DNA of 64,000 bases from Phoenix dactylifera. Its lineage: Eukaryota > Streptophyta > Magnoliopsida > Arecales > Arecaceae. Numbering within the stretch: the stretch's first letter is position 1; each line of letters begins with the position of its first letter. The stretch lies in contig NC_052404.1 in assembly GCF_009389715.1 (NCBI RefSeq), positions 10,548,480-10,612,479 of the forward strand, read 5' to 3'. The notes beneath the pieces were generated by a model. The model did not search any database, was not told the DNA's origin, and worked only from the letters and a program-made list of their open reading frames with translations. Shown piece after piece: positions 36,301 through 50,700 of the stretch. The translations under genes and the position numbers were made by a program.

Positions 36301-37585
36301 TAGTATTATACAACACAACATAATAAAACATAACATAAATTAATACATAAATATACGATATAGTATAATATTATTGTAATATAAAATAATATTATGTTAA
36401 TATAGCATAATAGTAATATAATTATTAGAGTAAATTAATATTTGATAATATAACATAATATTAAATTATTTAACATAACATATTAATGTATTATGATATA
36501 ATGTAATATATATTATATTTATAATATAATACAATAATAAAAGTATAAAATATTATAATTATTAGTATAAATTAATTTCTCATAATATAACATAATATTA
36601 AATTATTTAAAATAACATATTAATGTATTATAATGTAATGTAATATAATACAATATTTATAGTATAATACAATAATAAAGGTATAAAATATTATAATTAA
36701 TATTATAAATTAATTTTCCATAATATAACATAATATTAAATTATTTAAAATAACATATTAATGTATTATAATGTAATGTAATATAATACAATATTTATAG
36801 TATAATACAATAATAAAGGTATAAAATATTATAATTAATATTATAAATTAATTTTCCATAATATAACATAATTTTAAATTATTTAAAATAACATATTAAT
36901 GTATTATAATGTAATGTAATATAATACAATATTTATAGTATAATACAATAATAAAGGTATAAAATATTATAATTATTAGTATAAATTAATTTTCCATAAT
37001 ATAACATAATATTAAATTATTTAACATACCATATTAATGTATTATGATATAATATAATATGATATTATATTTATAGTATAATATAAAAATAAAGGTATAA
37101 AATATTATAATTATTAGTATAAATTAATTTTTCATAATATAACATAATATTAAATTATTTAACATAACATATTAAAGTATTATAATGTAATGTAATATAA
37201 TACAATATTTATAGTATAATACAATAATAAAGGTATAAAATATTATAATTATTAGTATAAATTAATTTTTCATAATATAACATAATATTAAATTATTTAA
37301 CATAACATATTAATGTATTATGATATAATATAATATGATATTATATTTATAGTATAATACAAAAATAAAGGTATAAATATTATAATTATTAGTATAAATT
37401 AATTTTTCATAATATAATATAATATTAAATTATTTAACATAACATATTAATGTATTATGATATAATATAATATGATATTATATTTATAGTATAATACAAA
37501 AATAAGGATATAAAATATTATAATTATTAGTATAAAATAATTTTCCATAATAATTTTTCATAATTTTTCATAAAATAATTTTCCG
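36300..37585 (+). repeat. AT-rich minisatellite, ~138-bp unit, about 9 copies
   Basis: The phrase TAAATTAAT followed by a CATAATATAACAT-like word starts at 36431, 36568, 36706, 36844, 36982, 37120, 37258, 37395 and 37533, a strict 137-138 bp period. Units are more than 90% A+T. Neighbouring units differ by a few substitutions and share variants (for example TTTTCC versus TTTTTC), pointing to stepwise local duplication. It directly follows the transposon-like end at 36103. Confidence 0.95.
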
Positions 37586-38739
37586 CGGTCCAGGGGCTCT
37601 TCTTCATGGTCCACGCTCGAGGAGGACCTCAGCGTGGGCCGCGAGGTTGATGATAAAAAAAAATAATTGTACTCCTAGGCCAAGAAGGTGGAGTCTAACG
37701 ATTCCCGGCTCAACATGATTCCTGGGCGTGACGCCAAAAAGATTGTCGGCAGGCCAAAAGCCAATCGCCACCCTGGCTGGTCAGGTAGTAGCCCTTCTCG
37801 AGCCTTGCGACCCTGTGGTCGGGTGGCTCCGGGACACGCGGCCCGTGCCTGGTGGCCAATCTGGGGATGTGTGAAGCGATAATTGGGAGAGTCCGGCGAC
37901 GCGACGGTACACAATGCTTTTATGCATCTGACCTCCAGGTGTCTAGAAATGGAGGACGAGAGAAGCATTGATTTCAGCAATGAAGAAGAAAGACGATGGT
38001 AGTCAAAAACGAATTGATATCATTCATGTTATCTGGGGTCAAGAGTATAATTTCGACGTGTCAGCTCTTGGCATACTGACACGGCAAAGTGCCGGAAAAA
38101 GAAGAAAAATCTCAAGACATAATTCAATGTTGAATGGGTGATGCAGTTGTCGGTTGCGATGACGGAAAGTTGCGCTCCCCTCTGCAAGGTGTCGTACTCG
38201 TAGAAAGCATTCGAATTTCAAAAACTCTTAAAGAGGGGGGAGTCTCACGGGTTGCAGCTCCGGTGCAGCACCGTCCGTTATCCATGAGCTTCGCATGCAT
38301 ACGTGTATATGGTCCGCCCAGTTGAATTCGTTGAAACGACTTCGCTGGTCAGGCTTGGTCTGTTGAAAATTATGTTCCACCAAGAGAATTGTCCCACTCT
38401 CCATCAGGTAGCATCCATGATTTCAATGAAACGTAAAACAAAAATTTCTTATCTCTTCTTGCATCCACGCCTACTAATTTACATTAATGTAACAACGGCC
38501 GACCAACTTGTAGCTGGCATTTAGAAGATTACAAGGATATTGCCAAATCTACAGACACTCGCTATGACTTGGATTTTGTACAAACGGGAAATGGAAACCG
38601 ATCATATCGTATGCTTTTATAATTTAATGGATCTTCTGTAACGGTAATACAAACACAGTACATGACAGCAATACAAAAAGAGGTGCGGTAGCATGCTGAT
38701 GTGCCGATTGCTTCCATGGACAATATACTTATCCAAATC
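37586..38739. other. Intergenic, partly GC-rich, and 3' flank of the RabGAP gene
   Basis: A short inverted repeat (GGTCCACGCT and AGCGTGGGCC, about 37609-37640) is followed by a GC-rich block at 37680-37910 with open frames on both strands but no recognisable domain. The last few hundred bases before 38739 are probably the 3' untranslated region of the - strand RabGAP gene. Confidence 0.45.
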
Positions 38740-41700
38740 TTAATCACCATTCAGATCTTTGTTCGGTGCTTTGGGGCTCTGTCCCACGCTAGAAGTTTTG
38801 CCTTCAATGGACTCTTCAGCATTGCTTGGCTTACCCTGAAACTAAATGAATTTTTAATCGGAATCAGTAGAATCAAAACGTTATAACACATCTTATGAAG
38901 CAATCATATAACCCCAGGTTTTAGGATGGGGTTTATGAGTTCTTTCTGCCCTCAATATTACCTTTTCTGTTACAGTGGGCATTATTTACATTATTAACAC
39001 GTTATGCGAAGTAAAAGCAAAGGATCAGAATGAATGCATTTCCAATTATACAAATGACGCTAGGAAAGCTATGCGGAGCAATGCTTTACGTTAAATGGCG
39101 CACGTTATTTTATTCAAGCAGATCTCTCGGCAAACATGCCCCTAGAAGCATGATACTTCCTTTTGTCACTCATTTCATTTATTTGTTATAACAAACGAAA
39201 AGGGAATCAAGTGATTCTCATGAGTCAAACCATGAAACTACGGTCTATCTATCAAAAGAAATCACTTCAATATAATCATTGTAAAATATGTCAAAGAATT
39301 AACACATTCAAAATTATTACAACTGCTTAAGACTTTTCCAGAATGAGTCGAGTTTTACAGAACTTGTTTGACCATCATGTTGGTTGAGATCAAGGATCTC
39401 ATAACAAGCAGTATCGTCATAAGAAGTATAACAGAATAGCTAAAAGTGAGATTGAGGATAATGAGATATTTTTGATATATGTTAATGTGTTGCATGTGCA
39501 TGTCCGTGTGCATATATAAAAAATTCTATATGTTCAATCATATAAATTGTAAAGCAACGAAAACTCCTATCTAACTAAGATGCTAAGTTAAAATTTAGAA
39601 GCTTCATGGTTAAGACGAGTCTATGATGGGTCAGCACAACAGTCTTTCCTTACTTTCTAGCATGCTTTTGACCTTTTCTTAGACCCGAAGAGGTTGTGCC
39701 TATTCCACAAAGATACACGTATAAGTAATCCTTCAGAACAAACAATTTGGCACTAACAAGATGTGCAAAACCTATATTAACCACTCGACAAGCAAAACAC
39801 CACTTGCCGGACAAACACATGACTGGTTTTCATAAGCATATTGCAACCAATGAAATTTTAAAGGCTGACTTTAAGAAAATTACCTTGTTCTTGTCAAGCC
39901 AGCCAAATGGTCTGGAGAGCAGTCCCATTTTCCTGGTGGGTGCATCGTGAGACATCTCTTGATTGGTCCGTGGAGTTCTGCAAAACAAATCACTCAATAC
40001 AGGTTCTGATAATCATTTTGAGTAAACAGCATGCACACTATGCCTATAGAAAGTGAATTGGCCCATGTTATCACAAACTGTGCACCAAAATGCATTTATG
40101 TTTATCTACATTTTAGAGTGTTAGTGGGATAAAAGAACCATGCAATTTAATGAAACATATGAAAGCGGACAGTGTACAACTGTACATGGTAAGGAGAAGA
40201 AGATGCCCTGATAACAGTGACTCAATCCAAGAATAGAGTTCATCTTATAGCAGTTACTTGTCAATGACCACGTGCAAAATAAATAGTATCTAATAATAAA
40301 AAGATGGAGATACCTTGGAGAATGAGGTTGTTGGGCTTTAACCTGGCCAGACTGGTACTGCAATGTGGCCTCCAGCATCGTTTCTGCCATCACAGCCCTT
40401 TTCTCCATTTGTGCAAGTGCAGACATCGCTTCTTCATATTTTTCCTGCATGTGTCAGGTAGAAGCAGGTAAAAACATACAGCTCCTGAAGAATAACACAA
40501 AATAAATACATATATTTTGTTCCAGTGCATGTGAAGTTAAAAAAATTGATGGTGCAATCACTCATGATCCTCCTAGGAAGAAAAGCGTAAATAGGCCAGG
40601 AAAAGGAACCCTGTGATTACACAATTTGGGAGCAGAGATCATTTGAAGCATATTCTTAATTGAAAACAGAAGATTCACAACTCTTCTACAATTTATGTTA
40701 TAAACTGCAACTTTTTCAGAAAATACTGAGTGTTCTCCATTTGCATTTGAAAAGAACTCAGAATAAAACATTATCAGTACCTTTGCAATATATACAATTC
40801 CTACAAACATAGATAAAACAGACACCATGCTCAAATATGATAAACAATGCCCAATCTCTGATCCATGGTCGGCAGAACCATCCCAAACCGCCCGATTTGG
40901 GGCGTCCCGAGCTGTGTCGGCATAGGACCGGGACGGTTCCATCATTGAAACTGAGACCCCATCGCCGGAGGGAGAGAAGCAGAGGAAAAAAGAGGAGGAG
41001 AGAAAGAGAACGGGGAGGGACAGAAAGGGAGAGGAAGGAAGAGAGAGGCCGGCCCGGCCGGCCTAGGAGATGCAGAGGCTCCCCGGCCTCTGTTGGCCGG
41101 CACCTCTCTTCCTTCCTCTCCCTTTCCCTCCCTCCCCCTCTCTCTCTTTTCCTCTCTCCCATTCTCCCTCTCCCCTGCCTCTACTGTGTCAGTACTAGGC
41201 CGGTACGACACGGCGCAGGGCCATACCGACCTGTGCCGCCGGGCAACCGGTATGGGGCCCGATATCGGCACAGCAGACGTTGCTCTGACAAATTATTTAA
41301 TAAAATGACAGATTCTGACAAATTTACTCTCAAAAAAAAAAAGAAAAAAATCAACCGGAGGAGAAAATTCCTTAGATTGATCTGTCAAGAGGAACAACCT
41401 TAAAGGTATTTTGTGACAACAAAGAGCTCGACCAGCTAACAACATGGTAAAAATCAAAAGTGCAAAATAGCAAGACAAGGAGCAGATCTAGAGTTTACAC
41501 ATTCTCAGTCCAGTTTGAGGCCCAATGCACATCCTTTTCAATGAAAGTAGGAATTCTGAAGGACACACAAGTCACTGGTCCATACATGTTTATAGAGCCA
41601 TCTCTTACTACCAGAAGTAAATTAGTAATGTCAAAGGTCAAAAGTTGTAGTGAAAACTGGAACAAATTCTCCTTGTGCGACTTCACTAAAGATGAAACGA

Positions 41701-44700
41701 AAAAGAAAAAATGAAGTGTGATTGTATAACATTCCTCCATAGCAGCCCCAGCTTTATAACACAATCTTAAAGTCATTATAGTCTCTTGTATATAGAAACT
41801 ATGATTTTGGAGAACCTTGAAGCAATCATAACACTACAACCCTAATCCGAAGCACGAGTATATTTAATCATACGATTCAATGTGAATGAACTTTCTCCAT
41901 CCTTTTCAGTGGGGAGAAATAACTTAGTTCCAAAGAAAAATGTCGAAGACCCAAAACCACTAAAATGCACAGCAAATTCAGCAGTGAGAAAGCACCTGAA
42001 GCACATGAGCCGCATATTTCTGAGCAGCAGCATCTTGCTCAGCAGAAAAGCGAGCATCTTCTGTCACCTTCTGTTCTTGTTCCATCCTCATCAAGACCTA
42101 TACTATTTGTGGAAGAGCTTCAATTCATGTATAAAACAATGGTCTCGCACATGAGGGAAAGTGAGAAGGCTAGAGAAATGGATACGATGTAAGAAAAAAG
42201 CAGCACCTGAAGCATGGCACGCTCTTGTTCTTGCTTATCTGCAAGAGCCTGCCGCAATTCAGATACCTCCTCCTCCAACTGCTCAACCTGTGAGATCAAT
42301 TCTTTTTGTTGAAATAGGAATACCAAGCGTGGCAGAGAAAATACAAAAAGATATTTATAAATGTAAATAAAGGTTTAGATACAGTCCAAGTATCAGCTAT
42401 ACCAATCCATAGGTTTCTTGGAAAATTCATGACCAACTGTTGAAAAAGAAGGAAACAAAACTACAAAAAATGGCAACAAATTTGAGGCTTTTCAACGTCA
42501 AAAACAAAATTGTGACATTACTCTCACAATTTATGGTTCAGCAATTGGCAAAAGTTGATGTAGCTTGTACTATTCCCTCATTCTTCCTTGTTTCTGAAAT
42601 GGTTACAACATGGGGCCCTTGTCTTTTGATTTGCAGCTTTGAGGCACTTTTAATATAGATTCTGTGTTAATTACAGAGTGAAGGAAAAACAAGGAGTATG
42701 CTAAAGTCATGATTTCATGCTCAATTCTTCCCCTGGTGCCTATTAGAGTATGCCCCTAGAAGCATCTCTGCAGTGGATCCGGTTTTCAAGGGTGGGGGAA
42801 GGGGCAATAAGTTGTAGAGCTTTTTCAATGCAAGCAAGTATACCCATTATCAAGCTGATAAATGCAAATCAAATGGAATATTATAATAATATACAGAGGT
42901 CCGAAACTAAAAAAAATGAATATATCGAGAGGTGAATCTTTATGATATGTGCTTCTAGCTGTAAATGGAAGAAATTCATCAATGTTCTCTGGTGTGAGGA
43001 GCTCCCATCCCTCATCGTAAGATAGAGTTCAAACTTCCTCTTCTTTTTTTGTAGCATCCTGTCACAACCCAGGGCCTTATCCAAAAAGGCTAGCTAAAAG
43101 GTGTTATTTGGGTTTTTTCACTCTGTATAAGTACCCAAGATCAACCCAGTGTATAGCCGATTTGGATTAAACACAGGCTTGTACAGGTTCTTAGATACTC
43201 CTCCCATTTAAGCCATGGTAACCTCGCCAGGCTAAGTGTCCAAATCCATTCAAATCCATACGTAAATATATCAAATCTAATCACAAACATCATGATCAAA
43301 GCCCATTGTCAACCCAAATGAACCCTGTTACAGTGTCCCCTAATCTATATGGGCCATGGCCTGGGTCCGCTTTGATAACACTTGTCACAACCAAGGATCT
43401 CATTTAAAAAAACTAGCTGAAACGTGTTATTTGGGTTTCTTGGCCCTATATAAGTATCCAAGATTAATCCAGTGCATAGCAGATGATGTGGATTAAACGT
43501 GCTCGCGCGAGTCCTCATCCCTTTCATTAGTGTAGATATAATTGAAACATTGAAAAAGCTTGTGAGATCTCTCCTGGCCCAGTGTTCTTTATGTTCACTC
43601 TGTTTTTTCCCTCTCTTACACCCTCTCTTACCCTCTCGCATCCATGCTTTCTACGTACCATCCATTCTCCCACTCCTTCTACCATCCCAACCTTCCTAGA
43701 TGCTCTTTTGTGTGGAAAAGTACACATGCAAGTGAGAGGAGAAACTCAAATATCTTGTACTCTTTCTCAGGCCACATAATTAGCCATACAGTCAAGTTGG
43801 TGGCACCCAAGCTTCACTTAGGTCATCACCCTATATCCACAGAAAGATCTACAAGAATGTGACAGTAATTGGAAAACACACACACAGACACAGACAGAGA
43901 GAGAGAGAGAGAGATTTGAAAAGGTTTAAGCAAAAAAATTAAGGTCTGCTGGTCAGTTATAAGTTTAGCAGAAATGACTAATACGTGTCCAAATGATGTA
44001 TGCAAAGGACATAAATAAATGAAAGAACAAGAACAAAACAACTACTACATGAATTTGGGATGAAGATTAGCAAAATCTTTGCTTATGACTAAATTAGATA
44101 TTCAAAGATAAAGAGGCCCATAGGCTTCTGTGGTTTCCTGAGAAAATGAAAGAAAGGAAGAATTGTTCATGCAAAGAAACTAAAATCAAAGATAAGAATT
44201 TTCTTCTTTGGTTGATACAAGAGAAAGCTGTTGAGCATGCGGTTAGGATATGGGTGTAACTCTGATGCACTTGCCTTCTGTTATTTTCTCTCAATACCCC
44301 TACTCAAATTGGAAGAAAATTTTTGAAGAATCTTAGAGAGCCTCATCCCTTAATTTTTTCCTTATATCCCTCCCTAAATTTAATTTTCTCCTTACAGTTC
44401 TCTCCCTGAATATATCTTCCATTACCAAACAATGGAAACAAATTATCACCCCCCTCCAAACAAAAGAAAAGGAGGAAAAGGAACTTTTTTGCTCACTCAC
44501 ATCCTCAGCAACCAAGCAGAACCTTCTTGTCATACATAAAAGACATCAAGTCCATTGTCGATTTTAATTAGAAGTTGTTGTTTCTGATACTATTTTAATC
44601 TACCAAACTACTAATAGGTTTTTTAGACAATCCATTGTAGACCTGAACTCCAATACAGCTCATGAACCCAGCATAGATGACATACATAAGCACAGAGAAG

Positions 44701-47700
44701 AAAACTCCTGAACCAAGCAAGAAGCATTTCCATGCAGAAAAAAAGATATATCACATGCCAACCAAAGATTGTCCACATATATGATCATGTAATTTACAAA
44801 AAGTGTGGATAGAAAATGATGATAATCACAGTAGTTGCAGAAAAGAATTCTTATTTATAGATGGCTGAAAATATGAGATTATACTGCCATTGGCAACAGA
44901 AGCTGTCCTATAAGTATCACTAGAATCTACCTTGGCACTTAAAAGGCGTCTATTATCCTGCTTGACCATCTCCATTAACGCTGTCTCCAACTCCTCGGCT
45001 CTGGCATATAATTGCAACAGCAAATAAAATTTGGATTTTACTGAAGTTAGAGATGACTTGAAATATGGCATTTGGGAAGATAGACCATTATAGTGCTGCA
45101 AAAGTGTATGTTTTAGAAATGCAAAAATAAGAGATAAGTGACTGCACAATTGGGTATCAGAACAAAACCTCAACTCACAACGTCAAAAAAGAGTAAATCA
45201 TGCATGCATTGGTCAATGCGTAGCAGTTAAAAAATCAAGATAAAATTCCACATATTGCTTATTCCATGTAAGCCAAACAAGTAGCACAAAGAACCCTTCA
45301 TCAAATGGAGAACATTTCCTGAAACATGACATTGCCTACATTTTTCAGTGTCATCCTTGCATATTTAAGCTGGCACATAAAACTGAGTGAACTTTGAATT
45401 CAACAAGAGCATAAATATCAACTAAGTCCTCGTGAGATTTTTTATAATCTAATATATAGGAACATAAGATATAACTTCTTTTATTCAAATCTTATGTGGT
45501 TGGCTTGATGACTTCAACTTGGGTCACTTGAGTCACTTGGAAGAACCTGAACAGAAAGATTTTCAACAATCAGAAAAATACTCCAAAATGATCCACTAAG
45601 CTTGTGGTGCCATTCGCAGTCAAGTATTTCAATGGGGTAATCAAGTTTTGAAAGTGATATTCCGGAGTCTCGTGTCCAGGATCCAACAGATTTGGATTCA
45701 GTTAAGTCAGAATTAAGTAAAAGAATTAATAAAGCAATGGCTAGGATATTGATTATAATGAAGAAGAGAACATGGCCAAAAATCATAGAAGCAGTGAAGG
45801 TGCCAGATGCGATATACCCCAAAACAAATACATGAATATGGGTGAGTTAAAGGCCTATGAGAGGGTCCCATGATCACTCACAGGCTCTGCAACATGAAAA
45901 ACAGTTGGGTGGTGGCGGCCTCTCTAGCAATCACTTCTTGGATTAAGGGGGGTTGTCAAGAAACAATAACCTAGTGGTTGACACTAGGAATTTTTTGGGT
46001 CAAAGTAGTGACAAATACTTAAAAAGAGGGCTGCTAGTCACAGATTGGCTTGCTAAGTGCACCAAGCTCAGTAGGTCATTTGATAGTCAGTGCAGAATTT
46101 TCCTAGTGATCTTGTTAAACCACAAAGCTACACGTACTGTGAAGAAGTTGGTGCAATTGCAAGGAACTACAGCATATAAGGTTGGTGTATGAAAAATATA
46201 AGTTACTGCAGACTACATGAAAGAATCCACTGACAATGCAGAAGATTCAGTCATGTTAGATAAGTTGGTACATCAAGGTCATGTAAATTTCTTGTTTTCT
46301 TTTCATCATCTTTGGAGTGGCAAGTGTGGGAGCCTTCATTCATTGTGGATGCTAGGAGGTGTGAACGGTTGAAAAAGCAGACGTCAAGATTACACTGTTA
46401 TTTGGCAAATTATCTAATATAATTTCATTTTCCCCTTAAAACCTTTTTCTCACCAATCCAAAAATAAAAAAACATGTAGCAGGCAGGCCCTGCCTTAAAA
46501 GCAACTTCTATGCCCCCCTCTTTGACATCTTGCATGAAGATGCCGTATTAGGGATAATACATAAATTCTACTTGACAAGAGGGATCGAAAGAATAATTAT
46601 GTCAGGATCCAAGGAGCACATGCACTAATTTGGAGAAAAAATAAGGAAAGATCTAAGATTCCCTGCTTTTTAGTGATATAGTTCACAACATTAGACTCAC
46701 TTGACCGACCTGAATACAGCAAGGACACCAACCTGAGAAGAGCTGATCTTTTCTCCTCCAGCAATTTGCACAACTCAACCTTCAACCATGTCACCTAAAT
46801 AAAAATTGAACATCCTTCGAATTTCAACATAAGTATGATGAAAATAATGAGAAGGAGAACTGCTCAAGCATTTAGGCCTTTCAAGAATGATTAACCAATA
46901 GATGTATTGCATGTTTCCTCATAAGAACACTAATGGTTTCATAATATAAAAGGAAAGCAGATCTATCAATATTATATTTCAGCGTTGAATAAAACGGTAG
47001 AACAGTATTTCACATTGATGCTAACAATTAAACTTCCCAATAGGAAAGACATGTCATATTCTTTAGATCTGGAGAATATTGTATTAACTATAAAACAAGT
47101 TGTTCATCACTGGCTAATTTCCAAGAGAGAGATCTAAATGTCCATCTGAAAATTCATGGTCCATATTAGCAATGTCAAATAATTGGGAGAAGGTTTGCTG
47201 ATTAATGTTTATGATGTACACGCTTATTGCACTGTTTGCAAGAACATGGAAGCATGAATGCTTATTTACATAACAGTGATTATCTACATTTAGTTGAAAT
47301 AATCGGCATGCTCGTAAGCCCAAATATTGGACCTAGTACCTCGACCAAGAAAGTGAAGTATAGAGGCCTCCACTGTCTTCTCCTCCTCAAATATCTACGT
47401 CATTGATGCAAAAGATAAAGGAAACTTAAACAATTGTAAATAGGCAGCCTTCCATGTTCAAAAAGATGGGCATAACTCTTCCTTTGTTAGATTTCTTATA
47501 AACAATTGCACGCAAGCAGCCGTCGATGTTCCACAATACTGCATAACTCTTTTCTTCTTTGAAATCCAAGGCTGTGTTTTTCAACTACTATATCGTAGTG
47601 CTAGCAAACTTATTATCCCTGGTACCACTTCCTACCTGGTAATATCTTTTTGCTTTTTCACTTGTTTTTGGCCCCTACACCTTATTTTGGAGATCAAACA

Positions 47701-50700
47701 CATCCTATAACTCCATCATCTATTTCTCCCCTAGTGTTTTCTTCCATTTTGCCATTAAAGAAGAGTACTTGAGTATCTGATGAGCGTTACACTATGTCAA
47801 ATCATCGAAGCATTTCTTGTATTTGGAACAGAGAGGCACATGCATATCACCTTGAGGTGGTTTCTTACATAAATAGTAAGAGTAATTTTACTAATATAAT
47901 GCAATAATCAATTCAAACCAGAAACAGAGTCCAAATCCTAGGTATTGATGAAAAAGAAGATAAGAATTGAAAGTACAATGTTTCTGCATCAAAGTAGGTT
48001 GAGTGCAACTAAATAGTGATAGAGTGGTAAATGTGACTAAGAATTTCCAGCTATAACTCCCATTGCTTGATTTCTGTTAGATATTCAGTTGTCTTGCTGG
48101 CATCTTCAAACCAACAAATAAGGAATGATGATCATTCCATACATTATTCATCATCAAGACACTTCAGTATACTGAATACTTAAAATTTTAAGCATGATTT
48201 CAAAAATCACAGAAGCAGGATGGTGGACAAGTACTGTACCATTCTAGCAAGAAAATCGCACTAGTACATATATCAGGATGCCGAAATAGCCATGCCAGTA
48301 TGTACCAGCTGGACCCGTCTATACCGGTCCTTACCAGTGCATACCGGTGGTATAGTATCGACTGTACTAGTTGGTACCAATGCTTTTTCAATTTTTTGAA
48401 AGCTGTCGGTTTTGGTACATAATGTTGGTACTGGTATTGTACCAAATATCAAACCATCTCAATAGGAAAAAGGTACAGGATTTGGTATCGATATTAACAG
48501 CCGTGATTTTAAGTATAAATTTTCTCCTCGATTGTATCTTGCCAATTATAGTTCAGAAAAATTGGATAATTAAATTGATTTTAGCTTTGAAAATTCTCGT
48601 TTTTTATGTTTTAAGACGTTTTACCCAATTAAGTTACACCCCACCAGTGACGCATCAGGTGATTGAAGGCAGCATGTTGGGCACTGTCATAAGTAATACA
48701 TCTATAGCACCAGTCATCTATATTCTTCCTCGAAAAGAACTAAGAAAGAACTCTGGTTTAACCAATAAATAATTACCTGTTCTTGAAAATCAGGTATGGA
48801 ATCTGTCTCTGAATCAACTGTTAGACCATTCAAATATCCCTCTATATCTGTGGATCCGGACTTCAAGTTATGCAAATCCCCATTGGTTTGTGTGTCACCT
48901 AATGCCTCTGACAAGTTGGTTTCTGTAAGTATTGATCCTCTGTCATGTTTGAAACTATATAACTTAGATGCTAGGCCCTTAGAGTCCTTCCATTCATTAA
49001 GTCCTCTAGATCTTTCCTCCATGGCAGCTATAACTGCAGGCCTATGCTTTTTCCTCAACTCGTTCAACATTGTTTCATCTATAGCTTGATAACCCATGCA
49101 AGCTGTCAAGACAAGCTGGCTACTGTCAAAGGTAGAGCCAGCAAGGGACTGCAATAATGTAACTGCATCTCCAGCATCTTTTGTAGTCACGACCGCAGGA
49201 CCTAAAATTGACATGTGATTTTTTTTAAAAAAAATATATTATATACTACCGTACTAAAGAATGAACAGAATACAAATATTAAAAGGAATATTATTGAATG
49301 AGATCATTAGCTAAAATAGGTTTATGCAGTACCATATAATTCCATCAAAGCAAGTGCTGCTCGGAATAACATTACACGATTTCCATCAAACAGAAGCACA
49401 TCCCATATACGAAGAACTGAAATTATAAACACCATTGCATATCAGAGATATGGATACTATAGCATGAAATTTTGAATTGTACCAAGGAGCAAGTATTTGA
49501 TGAGTTTCCAAAAGAACAAGAACATATGGCATCATATTCAGTAATTTGTAATCAATGCATTAATGGAATGGTAGTAAGACATTGATAAAACCTGACCACT
49601 TTCCCAGGGAAGCATATTCATGAAAATGGAAAGGAACCAAGGTCCTGTGACCCATGCCACCTGCACGCCCAGATAATCCAAATGATGAACTGCAAGACAG
49701 TAGAAAATAAGGAATTATTTAACAGGTTTGCCAATGCATGTGAAGTGCATGCATATGAACATACAGCAATACACATATACACAAAATGAAGTACAGACCC
49801 AATTTTGGAAATTTCTCACGCACTAGCTCCTCAAAAACAAGCTGGTCCACCTGATGCAAAACAGCATTTGAGTATAAATTAAGATGTGTAATATTAATCA
49901 TCAGCAATATTATCCCTTGATTGCACCTCCTCAATTTCAGATAGACATGGAAAGGAAAAACTAAAAGTGGTTGCTAAAAAGATCCTAAAACAGAACAATT
50001 ACCTGAGATTCAATCATTTCCTCAGAATAGTAGCCATCAAAGTAATCATCGATAATACCCAACAGTGTCCTGATGAATTTTGAAATAACTTAGGACAGTA
50101 CAAGAAATGCAACTAGGAATAGTTACTAGAATAAATATGTTTGATCAAAAAAGTCGACTTTCATCATCAGAAATCATGTAATTTTTCTTGTGCCAGCTCA
50201 GAGTCGGAATTAATCATGCAAACCTACCACTTTCTCAAAAATAGTTATGCAAACCTACCAAAATGCATTTTCCTCGGGCATCAGCAACAGTAACAAGCCA
50301 GCAAAGAAATTCATAGCCTGCAGGGACAATATGAAGAACATAAGATGCACCTTAGTATTAGAAGGCACAATTCTATCATATAGAGAATAGGGCATATAAC
50401 TGGAAATTCAATATAGAAACTAATAGTAAGGAATAAAAATTATTAACTCGAAGATAGATTAAAAAAACAGAATACTAACTGGAAAATCAATATGTGGATT
50501 CATACTGAATAAGATATATAAAGATTTACCTCTGCAGGGAATATATAATATATTGTAGGGAAAAATAAATCATCAACAATTAGCTTCTTTGGTAATATAA
50601 TGTTTGCTTCATCTATTTCCCAGCATAACATTGAGTACAATCATCCCACTACATAATTCACCAGATATCTTGCAAGTAAAGTAGGATTGTCTGCATATTT

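Larger units (their letters stand above)
42288..44930 (-). other. RabGAP intron 13, carries a TRIM and microsatellite
   Basis: A 2.6-kb intron holding the second TRIM copy (43060-43519) in the same orientation as the gene, and a compound (AC)n(AG)n repeat at 43877-43914. No coding signal was seen in its open frames. Confidence 0.75.

Noticed and set aside
37675-37980. GC-rich block with a 101-aa - strand frame
   Set aside because: No family signature, no splice or start context, and codon use not distinguishable from noise. Left as unassigned intergenic sequence.
40758-41403. Arg/Glu-rich and Ser/Leu/Pro-rich frames on both strands
   Set aside because: They are translations of the purine and pyrimidine arms of the foldback repeat.
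45514-45822. 102-aa - strand frame with a hydrophobic N-terminus
   Set aside because: It is inside RabGAP intron 12, on the gene's own strand, with no homology recognised. Likely chance.
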